From Chitinophagaceae bacterium (GTDB taxonomy: Bacteria > Bacteroidota > Bacteroidia > Chitinophagales > Chitinophagaceae), in contig JADKJV010000019.1 of assembly GCA_016720825.1 (NCBI GenBank), forward strand, positions 43,754 through 107,753: a DNA stretch of 64,000 nucleotides. The letters run 5' to 3'. Position numbers and translations under genes: made by a program. Under the pieces are notes generated by a model that ran no database searches, was not told the origin of the DNA, and saw only the letters and a program-made list of their open reading frames with translations. Within the stretch, counting starts at the first letter, position 1. The number at the start of each line of letters is the position of its first letter. Shown here piece after piece: positions 48,761-58,115 of the stretch.

Positions 48761-49786
48761 ATGAGTCTAAAAGTCACGCTTGCGGATATTGCCAGGAAGC
48801 TGAACACCACTGCAGCTACCGTTTCCCGTGCGCTGAACGGGGATCCTTCCATCAGCGAAAAAATGAAACAAAAGATACGTGACACGGCAAGGCGGATGCA
48901 TTATAAGCCTAATAAAATCGCCTCTTCACTCCGCCGCGGTCACAGCGGCATCATCGGTGTTATCATCCCCAGTGCAGAAATCAATTTCTTCGGGTCTGTA
49001 GTCCATGGGATCGAAACACTTGCTAATACAAATGGTTATAATGTTTTGATCTACCAGTCCAACGAATTACAGGAAACCGAAGTCAAAGGCATCGAAACAT
49101 TTCTTTCCGCCAGGGTTGACGGCATATTGGTTTCTATTGCCAAAGAAACCACCGATTATTCCCATTTTACAGCTGCAAAAGATTCAGGAATCCCCATTAT
49201 ATTTTTCGACCGGTCAAAAGACAAGATTGGAATCCATTCCGTGGTTATTGACGATTTCAAAGGGGCTTACCTGGCCACGAGCCATTTAATCGGACAAGGC
49301 TATAAACGGATTGCACATATATCCGGTCCCCAGCACCTGGCGATATTCAAAAACCGTTTAAAAGGATATCAAAAAGCATTGAAAGATGCGGGCATTCCAA
49401 TTCAAGAAGAATATATCATTAAAGGAAATGTTTCCGTCGAATCCGGCCGCAGCGCAACCGCACAGTTGTTACAGCTGAAGAAAAAACCGGATGCAGTTTT
49501 TGCCGTGGAAGACTTCACCGCTTTGGGTGTGATCAAGGAATTAAAAGAACATCACGTCAGGATTCCGGAAGACTTTGGCGTGATCGGGTTTGCCAATGAA
49601 AGTTTCGGGGAATATATAACCCCTGCATTATCCACCATGGATCAGCAAACCGTTGAAATGGGTAAACACTCATTTGAACTCCTGATGAAACTGATGAATA
49701 ATGAAATCAGTGGTCACAAAGAACAAAAATCGTGCTGGAACCCCTGCCTGTACTGCGGGAATCAAGCATGCGTAAGAAAACAATAA
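48761..49786 (+). CDS. LacI family transcriptional regulator of the galactan operon (frameshifted at its end)
   Basis: About 340 residues. ATG at 48761 begins MSLKVTLADIARKLNTTAAT, a canonical LacI helix-turn-helix (VTLADIARKLNTTAATVSRALNG), with the hinge helix NKIASSLRRGH and a periplasmic-binding-protein-like core (IIGVIIPSAEINFFGSVV to TPALSTMDQQTVEMG). The frame breaks at 49725-49729, where one missing A turns the expected KIVLEPLPVLRES ending into a Cys-rich tail. No LacI stop appears before the next coding sequence, so the true 3' end is unclear. Transcription, operator position and gene order make it the local regulator, probably responding to galactose or a galacto-oligosaccharide. 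Confidence 0.85.
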   Translation: MSLKVTLADIARKLNTTAATVSRALNGDPSISEKMKQKIRDTARRMHYKPNKIASSLRRGHSGIIGVIIPSAEINFFGSVVHGIETLANTNGYNVLIYQSNELQETEVKGIETFLSARVDGILVSIAKETTDYSHFTAAKDSGIPIIFFDRSKDKIGIHSVVIDDFKGAYLATSHLIGQGYKRIAHISGPQHLAIFKNRLKGYQKALKDAGIPIQEEYIIKGNVSVESGRSATAQLLQLKKKPDAVFAVEDFTALGVIKELKEHHVRIPEDFGVIGFANESFGEYITPALSTMDQQTVEMGKHSFELLMKLMNNEISGHKEQKSCWNPCLYCGNQACVRKQ

Positions 49787-52700
49787 TCATATCAGTCTTG
49801 ACCAGGGCTGGAAATTCCATTTCGGCCATGCCTCCAACCCGGAAAAAGATTTTAACTACAGCCTGAAAACAATCTATTCCAAAAGCGGCGGGGCTTCGGG
49901 CACAGCCATCGAACCTTCATTTAATGACAGCAGCTGGCAAAATATCAGCCTGCCCCATGACTGGGCTGTAGCATTGCCATTTGCCAATCACCCTTCCTTT
50001 GAAGTGGAATCACATGGTTACAAAACCGTGGGTGGTTATTATCCGGAAACCAGTATCGGCTGGTATCGTAAAAAATTCAAAGTGAATGCTGCTGACAGCA
50101 ACATGCGTTTCCAGTTGCAGTTCGATGGCATCTTTCGCAATGCCAGCGTATGGGTGAATGGTTTTTTCACCGGGAATAATATGAGCGGCTACTCCGGCGT
50201 GACTTATGATATTACCGACTTCATCAGTCTAAAAGGCGATAATGTTATTGTGGTGAGAGTTGACGCCACACAATACGAAGGTTGGTTTTATGAAGGTGCA
50301 GGTATCTACCGGCATGCCTGGCTGAATACATTTAATAATATCCACCTGGCAGAAGGCGGTTTATTTGCCCATGCCACTATCCGGGGAAACAACGCGCAGG
50401 TCGATATTGAAACGACTGTTGAAAATGCAAACACATTTCCTGCAAATTGTACCGTGCAAACTTTCATCACTGAAAGAAACGGTAAAAAAGTTGCTGCCTC
50501 CAGAATCCAGCCCATTCTGATTGAAGGGAATGGTGCAGCACTGACAACCAAACAATCTCTTTTAGTGAATAACCCGCGTCTCTGGGAACTTGATGATCCT
50601 TATTTATACAGAGTGAGCACTGTCATCAGACAAGGAGATGTCATTCTGGCCACACGTACCGACCGCTTTGGAATCCGCAGTTTCCGCTTTGATGCTACGG
50701 AAGGTTTTTTCCTCAATGGCAAACACCATAAAATCCTTGGCACGAACAATCACCAGGATCATGCAGGTGTTGGCGCTGCACTCCCCGACTACCTTCAATT
50801 TTACCGAATTCGCCTGCTGAAAAATATGGGCGCCAATGCTTACCGGACCAGTCATAATCCGCCTACACCTGAATTACTGGACGCCTGTGACAGTCTTGGT
50901 ATGCTGGTACTGGATGAACAACGCTTGCTCAACAGCAGCCAGGAATACTTAAGCCAGTTTGAAAGGCTGATCCTGCGCGACAGGAACCATCCTTCCGTTT
51001 TTATGTGGAGCATCGGCAATGAAGAAGGATGGATTCATGCAAATGACCGCGGGAAAAAAATAGCAGAAACATTTATCGCCCTGCAGCAAAAACTGGATCC
51101 TTCCAGAACCAGCACATACGCAGCTGATTTGCCCAATGTATTTAAGGGGGTGAATGAAGTCATCCCGGTTCGCAGTTTTAACTATCGCCAGAATGCAGTG
51201 GCCGATTACCACCGTGACCATCCTGCACAACCGTTGATGGGCACTGAAATGGGAAGTACAGTAACCACCCGCGGACAATATGAAGTGGATTCCGTCCGGG
51301 CATATTTGCCGGATCATGATATCACCGCACCCTGGTGGGCCAGTACGGCAGAAGCCTGGTGGAAACTGGCTGCTGAAAATAAATTCTGGATGGGTGGATT
51401 TATCTGGACCGGTTTTGATTACCGCGGAGAACCCACGCCTTTCCATTGGCCGAATATCAACTCACATTTTGGTGTGATGGATGTATGCGGCTTCCCGAAA
51501 AACCTCTACTATTATTACCAGAGCTGGTGGACTGATAAAGACGTGCTGAATATTTCACCACACTGGAACTGGCCCGTAAAATGGGGAGAGGAGCCCAGGG
51601 TGGTGGATGTATGGGTGAACAGCAATGCTGATAATGTTGAACTTTTTCTCAAAGGAAAAAGCCTTGGTAAAAAGATATGCCGCGAAACGGGCATCTGCAA
51701 TGGGCAGTAAAATACGCACCCGGAAGACTGGAAGCTGTTGGTTTTAAAAAAGGTAAAAAGCTGACTGCCTCTCTGGAAACAACCGGTGCACCAGCTGAAA
51801 TCGTAATGACGCCCTATAAAACCACCATGCTGGCAGATGGCAAAGATGCAATTGTTGTTAATCTCAGTATCATAGACCGGGAGGGCAGGGAAGTACCTGA
51901 TGCCAGTAATATGATCCGTTTTAAAATCACAAGCCCGGGCCGTATCATCGGCGTGGGAAATGGAGATCCAAGCAGTCATGAACCTGATCAATGTACAGAT
52001 GGCGCCTGGCAACGCAGTGCTTTCAATGGCAAATGCCAGGTCATCCTGCAGAGTGATATGACACCTGGCACTTTTCATTTTGAAGCCAGTTCCCCGGGAT
52101 TATGGTCCGGGTCTACTGATATCATTACTGTATCACCACAATCTGAAGCATCGGTTACTATTGATAAAAAATACTTGCTCACCGGTGAAGCCGCACTGCC
52201 CCGCACTGCTACAAAAATGATCGGGGCTGATATTTCCCATTTACCCGAACTGGAAAGCAAAGGCATCCGGTTCAGTGATAGTAATACAGTGAAAGATGCT
52301 ATTACTATTTTAAAAGACCATGGGTTTAATTATGTACGTCTCCGGATTTTCCAGGACCCATCCCGTGACTTTGGCTATTCGCCCGGCAAAGGGTTCTGTG
52401 ACCTTGAACACACTTTGCAAATGGCGAAAAGGGTAAAACAGGCCGGCATGAAACTGCTGCTCGATTTCCATTACAGCGATTACTGGGCTGACCCCGGTAA
52501 ACAATGGAAACCTGCAGCGTGGAGAGGTCAGGATATGGAACTGCTTAAAAAATCACTGTATGATTATACTTTCCAGGTCATGTCGGCACTGAAACAACAG
52601 GGCACAACACCGGATATGGTACAGGTTGGGAATGAAATTAACCATGGTATTGTATGGCCTGAAGGCAGTATCAGTCACCCCGATTCCCTGGCCCAGTTAC

Positions 52701-53119
52701 TCCAGGCAGGGATTGCAGCGGTAAAGGCGGTAGACCCCGGTGTGATCATCATGCTGCACGTGGCGCTGGGTGGTCAGCAGGAAGAAACTGTTTTCTTTTT
52801 TGAGAATATGATAAAGCGGCAGGTTCCCTTTGATGTGATCGGGTTGTCTTATTACCCCAAATGGCATGGAACGTTAGATGACCTGCGGGATAATATGAAT
52901 GACCTGGTTAGCCGTTATCATAAAGACATTATTGTAGTGGAATATTCGGCTAAAAAAGAAGAAGTGAATAAACTGGTGTTTGAATTGCCCGATGGCAAAG
53001 GGAAGGGCAGTTGTATCTGGGAGCCGCTGAATACCTGGGAGGCTGTATTTGACAAAGACGGGAAAGCCAATCACTTCATGACATTGTATGATGAGATCAG
53101 TAAAAAATATAAACCCTGA
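49768..53119 (+). CDS. GH2 beta-galactosidase fused to GH53 endo-beta-1,4-galactanase
   Basis: About 1,115 residues in one frame after repair of one missing A at 51669-51673. Part 1 (to about 52130) is a glycoside hydrolase family 2 enzyme: sugar-binding domain (DQGWKFHFGHASNPEKDFNY, then LPHDWAV), the catalytic barrel with acid/base Glu at 51021 (MWSIGNEEGW) and nucleophile Glu at 51246 (MGTEMGS), and C-terminal beta domains. Part 2 (from about 52216, MIGADISHLPELESKGIRF) is a complete GH53 galactanase: acid/base Glu at 52634 (QVGNEINHG) and nucleophile Glu at 52940 (IVVEYS). One chain could thus cut beta-1,4-galactan internally and release galactose. The 5' end is defective: MRKKTIIIS at 49768 looks like a signal peptide start, but the following hydrophobic stretch is missing and the frame changes. 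galK follows after 17 bp. Confidence 0.85.
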
Positions 53120-53136
53120 CAGGAAATAAAACATTT

Positions 53137-54285
53137 ATGAAAGAAAAACTGAAAGCTGCATTTGTAGAGCAGTATAACACGGAACCGTTAATCGTCCGTT
53201 CCCCGGGCAGGGTTAATATTATCGGTGAACATACTGATTACAATGAAGGTTTTGTGCTGCCTGCGGCAATTGACAAATCCATCTATGCTGCCATATCAAA
53301 GCGAGGTGATTATAAACTGGGATTGTATGCTTTGAACTACAATGAAACGATTGAGTGTAATATGGAGGATATCCGTCCTTCAAAGAGCTGGTCAACCTAT
53401 ATCATGGGTGTTACAGACCAGTTGTTGAAAAAAGGATGCCGGATCAGCGGGTTTAATATTGCGGTGGACGGGGATGTTCCGCTGGGCGCAGGATTGTCAT
53501 CATCAGCTGCCCTTGAATGTTCTGTGTTATTTGCTCTCAATGAACTTTTTTCGTTGGGGCTTTCAAAGATGGATATGATACTCATTGCCCAAAAGGCAGA
53601 GCACGCATTTGCCGGGGTTAAATGCGGCATCATGGATATGTTCGCCAGTATGCATGGGCGCGAAGGGCATGTGATGAAACTGGACTGCCGTTCACTCGAA
53701 CACGAATATGTGCCATTGAAAATGGATGGTTATAGCCTGGTGTTGTTTAATACCAATATCCAGCACTCGCTTGCTTCCACCGCGTACAATGAGAGAAGAC
53801 AGCAATGTGAACAGGGTGTAGCGTGGATCAGGGAAAGGTGGCCGGCTGTAAATAGTTTGCGTGATGCTGATGTATCCATGCTGCGTACCGCTGTGAAGAA
53901 ACAGGATGAATTGGTATACAGACGTTGCTTATATGTAGTGCAGGAAATACAAAGGCTCGAAGAAGCCTGTGAAGACCTTAAAGCGGGGAACCTGCAGGCA
54001 CTCGGGCAGAAAATGTTCCTCACGCACCGCGGACTCAGTAAAGAGTATGAAGTAAGCTGTAAGGAGCTTGACCTGCTGGTAGATTCAGTGATTGGTCGTA
54101 AAGAAGTATTGGGGGCCCGCATGATGGGCGGTGGTTTCGGGGGCTGTACAATAAATATAATCAGAAATGACGCTGTGGAGCAACTGAGCGGGGAAACAGC
54201 GGCCGTATATAAAAAACTCACGGGTATTGATATGAGTACCATCGTTGTGAAAACATCCGGGGGTACAGAAAAATTATCAGCATAA
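53137..54285 (+). CDS. galK: galactokinase
   Basis: 382 residues, GHMP kinase family. It phosphorylates alpha-D-galactose at C1 using ATP, in the cytoplasm. The galactokinase signature GRVNIIGEHTDYN is at residues 24-36, the ATP-binding loop PLGAGLSSSAA at 115-125, the catalytic Asp at about 167 (CGIMDMFA), and the third GHMP motif GARMMGGGFGGC near the C-terminus. It starts 17 bp after the GH2-GH53 gene and is followed 15 bp later by the symporter, so all are probably co-transcribed. The Leloir partners galT and galE are not in the window. Confidence 0.96.
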   Translation: MKEKLKAAFVEQYNTEPLIVRSPGRVNIIGEHTDYNEGFVLPAAIDKSIYAAISKRGDYKLGLYALNYNETIECNMEDIRPSKSWSTYIMGVTDQLLKKGCRISGFNIAVDGDVPLGAGLSSSAALECSVLFALNELFSLGLSKMDMILIAQKAEHAFAGVKCGIMDMFASMHGREGHVMKLDCRSLEHEYVPLKMDGYSLVLFNTNIQHSLASTAYNERRQQCEQGVAWIRERWPAVNSLRDADVSMLRTAVKKQDELVYRRCLYVVQEIQRLEEACEDLKAGNLQALGQKMFLTHRGLSKEYEVSCKELDLLVDSVIGRKEVLGARMMGGGFGGCTINIIRNDAVEQLSGETAAVYKKLTGIDMSTIVVKTSGGTEKLSA

Positions 54286-54300
54286 ACTTAAATCTGCATT

Positions 54301-55991
54301 ATGGGGAATCTGCTTCACACCGGCGATTTTGTGGTATTCGGGATTTATTTCCTGATTGTTGCGGGATATGGCTGGTGGATTTACCGTCGTAAAAAAGCCG
54401 TTAAAACCAGTACGAAGGATTATTTCCTGGCTGAAGGATCCCTCACCTGGTGGGCGATCGGTGCATCACTGATTGCATCCAACATTTCAGCAGAACAGTT
54501 TATCGGCATGAGTGGCGAAGGTTTTTTCAGTGGTATCGCTGTAGCAGTTTATGAATGGATGGGGGCATTAACGCTCATCATCATTGCTGTTTGGTTTATG
54601 CCGGTGTATCTAAAGAATAAGATATTTACGATGCCGCAATTCCTGCGCGAGCGTTACAATGAATCGGTTGCGGTGATCATGGCTGTATTCTGGTTATTCC
54701 TTTACATATTTGTAAATCTTACTTCCATTTTATACCTGGGATCAAAAGCCATCAGCGCCCTGGCTGGTCACGAAAATTTCCACATCATACTTGTATTACT
54801 TTCAGTTTTTGTCCTCGTAATTGCGCTGGGAGGTATGAAAGTGATTGGTTACACAGATGTAATCCAGGTGGCCGTTTTGATTGCAGGCGGACTGGTTGCA
54901 GTATGGCTTGCCCTGCAAAAAGTGGACGAGGTGGTCAATCACGGAAACAGTGCGCTGAGTGGTTTTAAAACACTCATGGCCCAGGCACCGGATCATTTCC
55001 ATATGATTTTTGCAAAACCAAATGCGACGAGCTCGGCAGACTATGTTACCAAATATATAGCCCTGCCGGGTATCACCATGTATTTTGCCGGCCAGTGGAT
55101 CGCCAACCTGAATTACTGGGGATGTAACCAGTATATCACACAACGCGCACTGGGAGCCAACCTGCAGACGGCCCGGAAAGGAATTCTGTTTGCAGGGTTT
55201 ATTAAAATCTTTATGCCGGTGATCGTAATGCTTCCCGGCATTGCAGCTTTTGTGTTATATAAGAACGGCTATTTTGATGCTGCCACTTTTGGCGGGAAAA
55301 AAGATGGCGCCTATGGTGCTATCCTGAGCCTGCTTCCGGTAGGTATGAAAGGTTTATCTGTTGCAGCATTAACTGCCGCGATTGTGGCTTCCCTGGCAGG
55401 TAAGGTGAACAGTATTTCAACCATCTTCACGCTTGACATCTACCATAAATATTTCAATACAAAAGCGGATGAAAAGAAAATGGTATGGATCGGCAGGTTA
55501 ACCATTCTATTTGCAATTTTAATTGCGATTGCCTGTTGCTGGGAAGATTTACTCGGTATTGGAAAAGAAGGCGGATTTATATTTATCCAGAAATACACCG
55601 GGTTCATCAGTCCGGGGATTTTCGCCATGTTTATACTTGGTATGTTCTGAAAAGAACGACCGGAACTGCGGCTATCACCGGTTTGATTGCGGGCCTGGTC
55701 TTTGTTATTGTATTCAACAATTTTGCGCCGGCCTGGTTCGGACATGAAACCTGGTTGTACACCGCTTATCCTGCAGGAGGTGGTAAATATGAAATACCGT
55801 TTATGGTTAACATGGGCTGGTCTTTCTTTTTTACAGTGCTTATTATGGTAGCTGTCAGCCTGGCCGGGCCAAAGAAAAATCCCAAGGCATTTGAAATTGA
55901 CCGTTCCATGTTTAAGGTAAAGCCTTCTATCGTAGCTTTGATTACAATTATTTTAATGTTACTTATAGCATTGTATGCTAAATTCTGGTAA
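54301..55991 (+). CDS. sodium/sugar symporter of the SSS family, probably for galactose (frameshifted)
   Basis: About 564 residues with 14 or so membrane helices, of the SGLT/vSGLT type. The N-terminal helix reads FVVFGIYFLIVAGYGWWIY; SNISAEQFIGMSGEGF is the sodium/sugar-site region of sugar symporters; WIANLNYWGCNQYITQRALG matches the vSGLT core motif. The frame is lost at about 55648, where TTCTGAAAAG lacks one G: TTC TGG AAA AGA restores MFWKRTTGTAAI and the last two helices. Position between galK and galM, and the likeness to galactose/glucose symporters, support galactose as substrate. Confidence 0.9.
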
Positions 55992-56040
55992 GGATGAACT
56001 AATTTGAAATTAGAATGTTGTTTTAACCAATAAGGCTCAC

Positions 56041-57123
56041 ATGTCAGGTTTATCCGGAAATAACGGTGCAGGCCCCATCAGGAAGGAATCCTGGGGAAAC
56101 ACTAATGGTGAAGACGTCTGGTTGTATACATTAGAGAACAGCCGGGGTATGCGCCTGAAGGTTTCCAATTACGGGGCAATCCTGCATTCACTGATTGTGC
56201 CGGACAAAAATGGCCATGAAAAAAATGTTGTTCTCACTTACGATACACTGGAAGATTATATCGCCGACCCCAGTTATATCGGTGCCGTTGTTGGCCGGTA
56301 CGCCAATCGTATTGGGGGGGCAAACTTTAATCTCAATGGCAAGAATTACCCGCTGTCAAAGAATTTAGGGGCCACCTGCCTCCATGGTGGTACGTTTGGG
56401 TTTAATAAAAAAATATTCCAGACTTCTATTATTAATGAAGGTCATGAGCCCGGTATCCGGTTTACTTACTTGAGCCCGGATGGGGAAGAAGGATTTCCCG
56501 GCAATCTCTCGCTGCAGGTTACCTATTCTGTTACGGAAAATAACGAGTGGGTGATCACCTATGAGGCGCAAACGGATCATGATACAGTGATCAACCTGAC
56601 ACAGCATGCGTATTTTAATTTAACAGGTAATCCGGATGCTTCAGTAATGGATCACCAGCTGGCCATATATGCAGATGATTACCTGCCATCCAACCAGCAG
56701 CAGCTTCCTACCGGTGATATAGATCCCGTGAGCGGTACCTCTTTTGATTTCAGGGAAGTGAGGGTGATTAACCAGATGCTGGATGAAAACAATTTGCAGA
56801 TAAAATACGGATCAGGATTTGATCACTCCTGGGTGCTTGAGAAAATCGCTACCCGGCGGTTAAAAAAAGCGGCCACGTTACTTGAACCCGGAACCGGAAT
56901 ACAGATGGATGTATTCACTACCGAACCGGCGGTACATTTCTATTCAGGTAATTTTCTCGGGCATAATACCGGTCCGGAATTCAAAAAGGTTTTTACCAGG
57001 AGAACTGCCCTTTGTCTGGAAACCCAGCATTTCCCTGACTCACCGCATCATCCCCATTTCCCATCAACGGTATTAAGGCCCGGTGAAATTTTCACCAGTA
57101 AAACCGTTTTCCAGTTTCAGTAA
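56041..57123 (+). CDS. galM: galactose mutarotase (aldose 1-epimerase)
   Basis: 360 residues. It interconverts alpha and beta anomers of galactose, so that the beta-galactose released by GH2 can be used by galactokinase. The marks are YANRIGGANFNLNGK, the His of LTQHAYFNLTG, and ETQHFPDSPHHPHFPS with the catalytic Glu. No signal peptide, so cytoplasmic. It ends the operon. A small inverted repeat CTAATTT-G-AAATTAG (55999-56013) lies in the 49-bp gap before it. Confidence 0.95.
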   Translation: MSGLSGNNGAGPIRKESWGNTNGEDVWLYTLENSRGMRLKVSNYGAILHSLIVPDKNGHEKNVVLTYDTLEDYIADPSYIGAVVGRYANRIGGANFNLNGKNYPLSKNLGATCLHGGTFGFNKKIFQTSIINEGHEPGIRFTYLSPDGEEGFPGNLSLQVTYSVTENNEWVITYEAQTDHDTVINLTQHAYFNLTGNPDASVMDHQLAIYADDYLPSNQQQLPTGDIDPVSGTSFDFREVRVINQMLDENNLQIKYGSGFDHSWVLEKIATRRLKKAATLLEPGTGIQMDVFTTEPAVHFYSGNFLGHNTGPEFKKVFTRRTALCLETQHFPDSPHHPHFPSTVLRPGEIFTSKTVFQFQ

Positions 57124-57199
57124 TCTGTTTTTTTTTGATCAGGCGCAATGGATTCTTGTTTGAATTCATGGCGGGATTTTTGAATAAAAAAAAGCGCTT

Positions 57200-57250
57200 T
57201 GTGCCCGGATCGGTACCGATAGCTATCGGTACGAACCGATATCATTGCGT
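57200..57250 (-). pseudogene. tRNA 3'-end fragment interrupted by a palindrome
   Basis: GTGCCCGG-ATCGG (57201-57213) and CGAACCGATATCATTGCGT (57232 on) match the acceptor and T-arm of the neighbouring tRNA-Leu, but its D-arm, anticodon and 5' acceptor are absent. The 18-bp TACCGATAGCTATCGGTA (57214-57231) sits exactly where the T-loop bases would be. This is the remnant of a second tRNA or a partial duplication, split by a repeat element. Confidence 0.6.
57214..57231. repeat. CCGATAGCTATCGG palindrome, copy 3
   Basis: TACCGATAGCTATCGGTA, an exact palindrome extendable to GTACCGATAGCTATCGGTAC. It shares the core with the copies at 26694 and 26729 and lies inside a tRNA-like fragment, so it seems to be an inserted element, with the outer bases varying between copies. 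Confidence 0.7.
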
Positions 57251-57266
57251 ACTTTAATCCCATAAA

Positions 57267-57294
57267 AAAACCTTAACATGACAGTTAAGGTTTT
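57267..57294 (-). terminator. terminator of tRNA-Leu
   Basis: On the minus strand AAAACCTTAAC, a TGTCAT loop and GTTAAGGTTTT form an 11-bp perfect stem followed by more T, directly after the tRNA 3' end. Confidence 0.85.
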
Positions 57295-57295
57295 G

Positions 57296-57379
57296 TGCCC
57301 GGGATCGGAATCGAACCGATACACCATTGCTGGCGGCAGATTTTGAGTCTGCTGCGTCTACCAATTTCGCCACCCGGGC
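57296..57379 (-). tRNA. tRNA-Leu(CAA)
   Basis: On the minus strand: acceptor GCCCGGG pairing with CCCGGGC, a leucine-type D-arm (TGGCGAAATTGGTAGACGCAGC), anticodon stem GCAGA/TCTGC with the seven-base loop CTCAAAA giving anticodon CAA, a variable arm, and T-arm ATCGGTTCGATTCCGAT. About 84 nt with discriminator A; CCA is not encoded. It reads UUG codons. Confidence 0.93.
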
Positions 57380-57420
57380 GGGGTCGGCAAAACTAAATGA
57401 TTCTGGTGAATTTTTAAATA

Positions 57421-57520
57421 CAAACCACAAGGATCGCAAAGTTTTAATCAAAGCCCACAAAGGACTCCGGCTGTTCTCTTAGTGTCCTTTGTTACAATCT
57501 TTGTGTTCTTTGTGGTAAAA
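57421..57520. repeat. dispersed inverted repeat, ACCACAAAG...CTTTGTGGT family, copy 6
   Basis: AAACCACAAGGATCGCAAAG on the left, CAATCTTTGTGTTCTTTGTGG on the right. Inside, CACAAAGGACTCCGG...TAGTGTCCTTTG forms a nested stem. It lies between tRNA-Leu and the 3' end of hscB and is the most diverged copy. Confidence 0.7.
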
Positions 57521-57523
57521 AAA

Positions 57524-58021
57524 CTATTTAAATGACTCTGCAAGTCTGTCGAGGTATTTCTTCTTAAAATAGTAATCTTTTACCTGCAGCAACTCTTTTT
57601 CCCCGGTAACACCTTCCTGATAATGCTCCACAATTTCTTTAACAGGCGCATAAATTTCTTGTTGAAATGATAAAACCGCATTTTTCACCGATTCTCTTCC
57701 ACTGGCATCCCCATCCATCATTTGTTCGTTCAGGTCCATGACCTCCATCAGGAAATCCGCAGGCAGGTCATATTTTTCCCCTTCTGTCAGCAAACCTTTC
57801 AGTTGCAGTACGTACCTTATTGTAGCATCCGCATCCTGGAAAATCTTATAAGCCTTATTCAGATCAGCTGCTTTTTGCAGGGTTTCCCGCTGGTCTTCCT
57901 GGGAATGCTGGATATGATAGTCGGGGTGGTATAACCGGCTCAGCTCGAAAAACCGGGCCGGAAGTGTGGATTTATCAATTTTTAACTGAACAGGTATGCC
58001 AAATAATTCGAAGTAAGTCAT
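57524..58021 (-). CDS. hscB: Fe-S assembly co-chaperone HscB
   Basis: 165 residues. N-terminal J-domain with the essential HPD motif at residues 32-34 (SRLYHPDYH), then the HscB C-terminal helical bundle (PADFLMEVMDLNEQM is the scaffold-binding region). It delivers the iron-sulfur scaffold IscU to the HscA chaperone and stimulates its ATPase. No other isc gene is nearby. Start at 58021 (MTYFELFGIP) is the family start. Confidence 0.93.
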   Translation of the reverse strand: MTYFELFGIPVQLKIDKSTLPARFFELSRLYHPDYHIQHSQEDQRETLQKAADLNKAYKIFQDADATIRYVLQLKGLLTEGEKYDLPADFLMEVMDLNEQMMDGDASGRESVKNAVLSFQQEIYAPVKEIVEHYQEGVTGEKELLQVKDYYFKKKYLDRLAESFK

Positions 58022-58115
58022 TGGTTTTATGATATAAGGGGCAATTTTTTGGATAAAATTCCATTAGTTTGGGTTACAAAATGAAACTGAACTTTTACAA
58101 ATCTAAGTATTAAGC

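Noticed and set aside
57200..57250. A second functional tRNA
   Set aside because: Only the acceptor 3' strand and T-arm are present and the T-loop is interrupted, so it cannot fold as a tRNA.
57200..57379. att sites of an integrated element
   Set aside because: The duplicated tRNA 3' end is only about 50 bp from the tRNA, with no genes between, and the xerD in the window is the housekeeping type far away.
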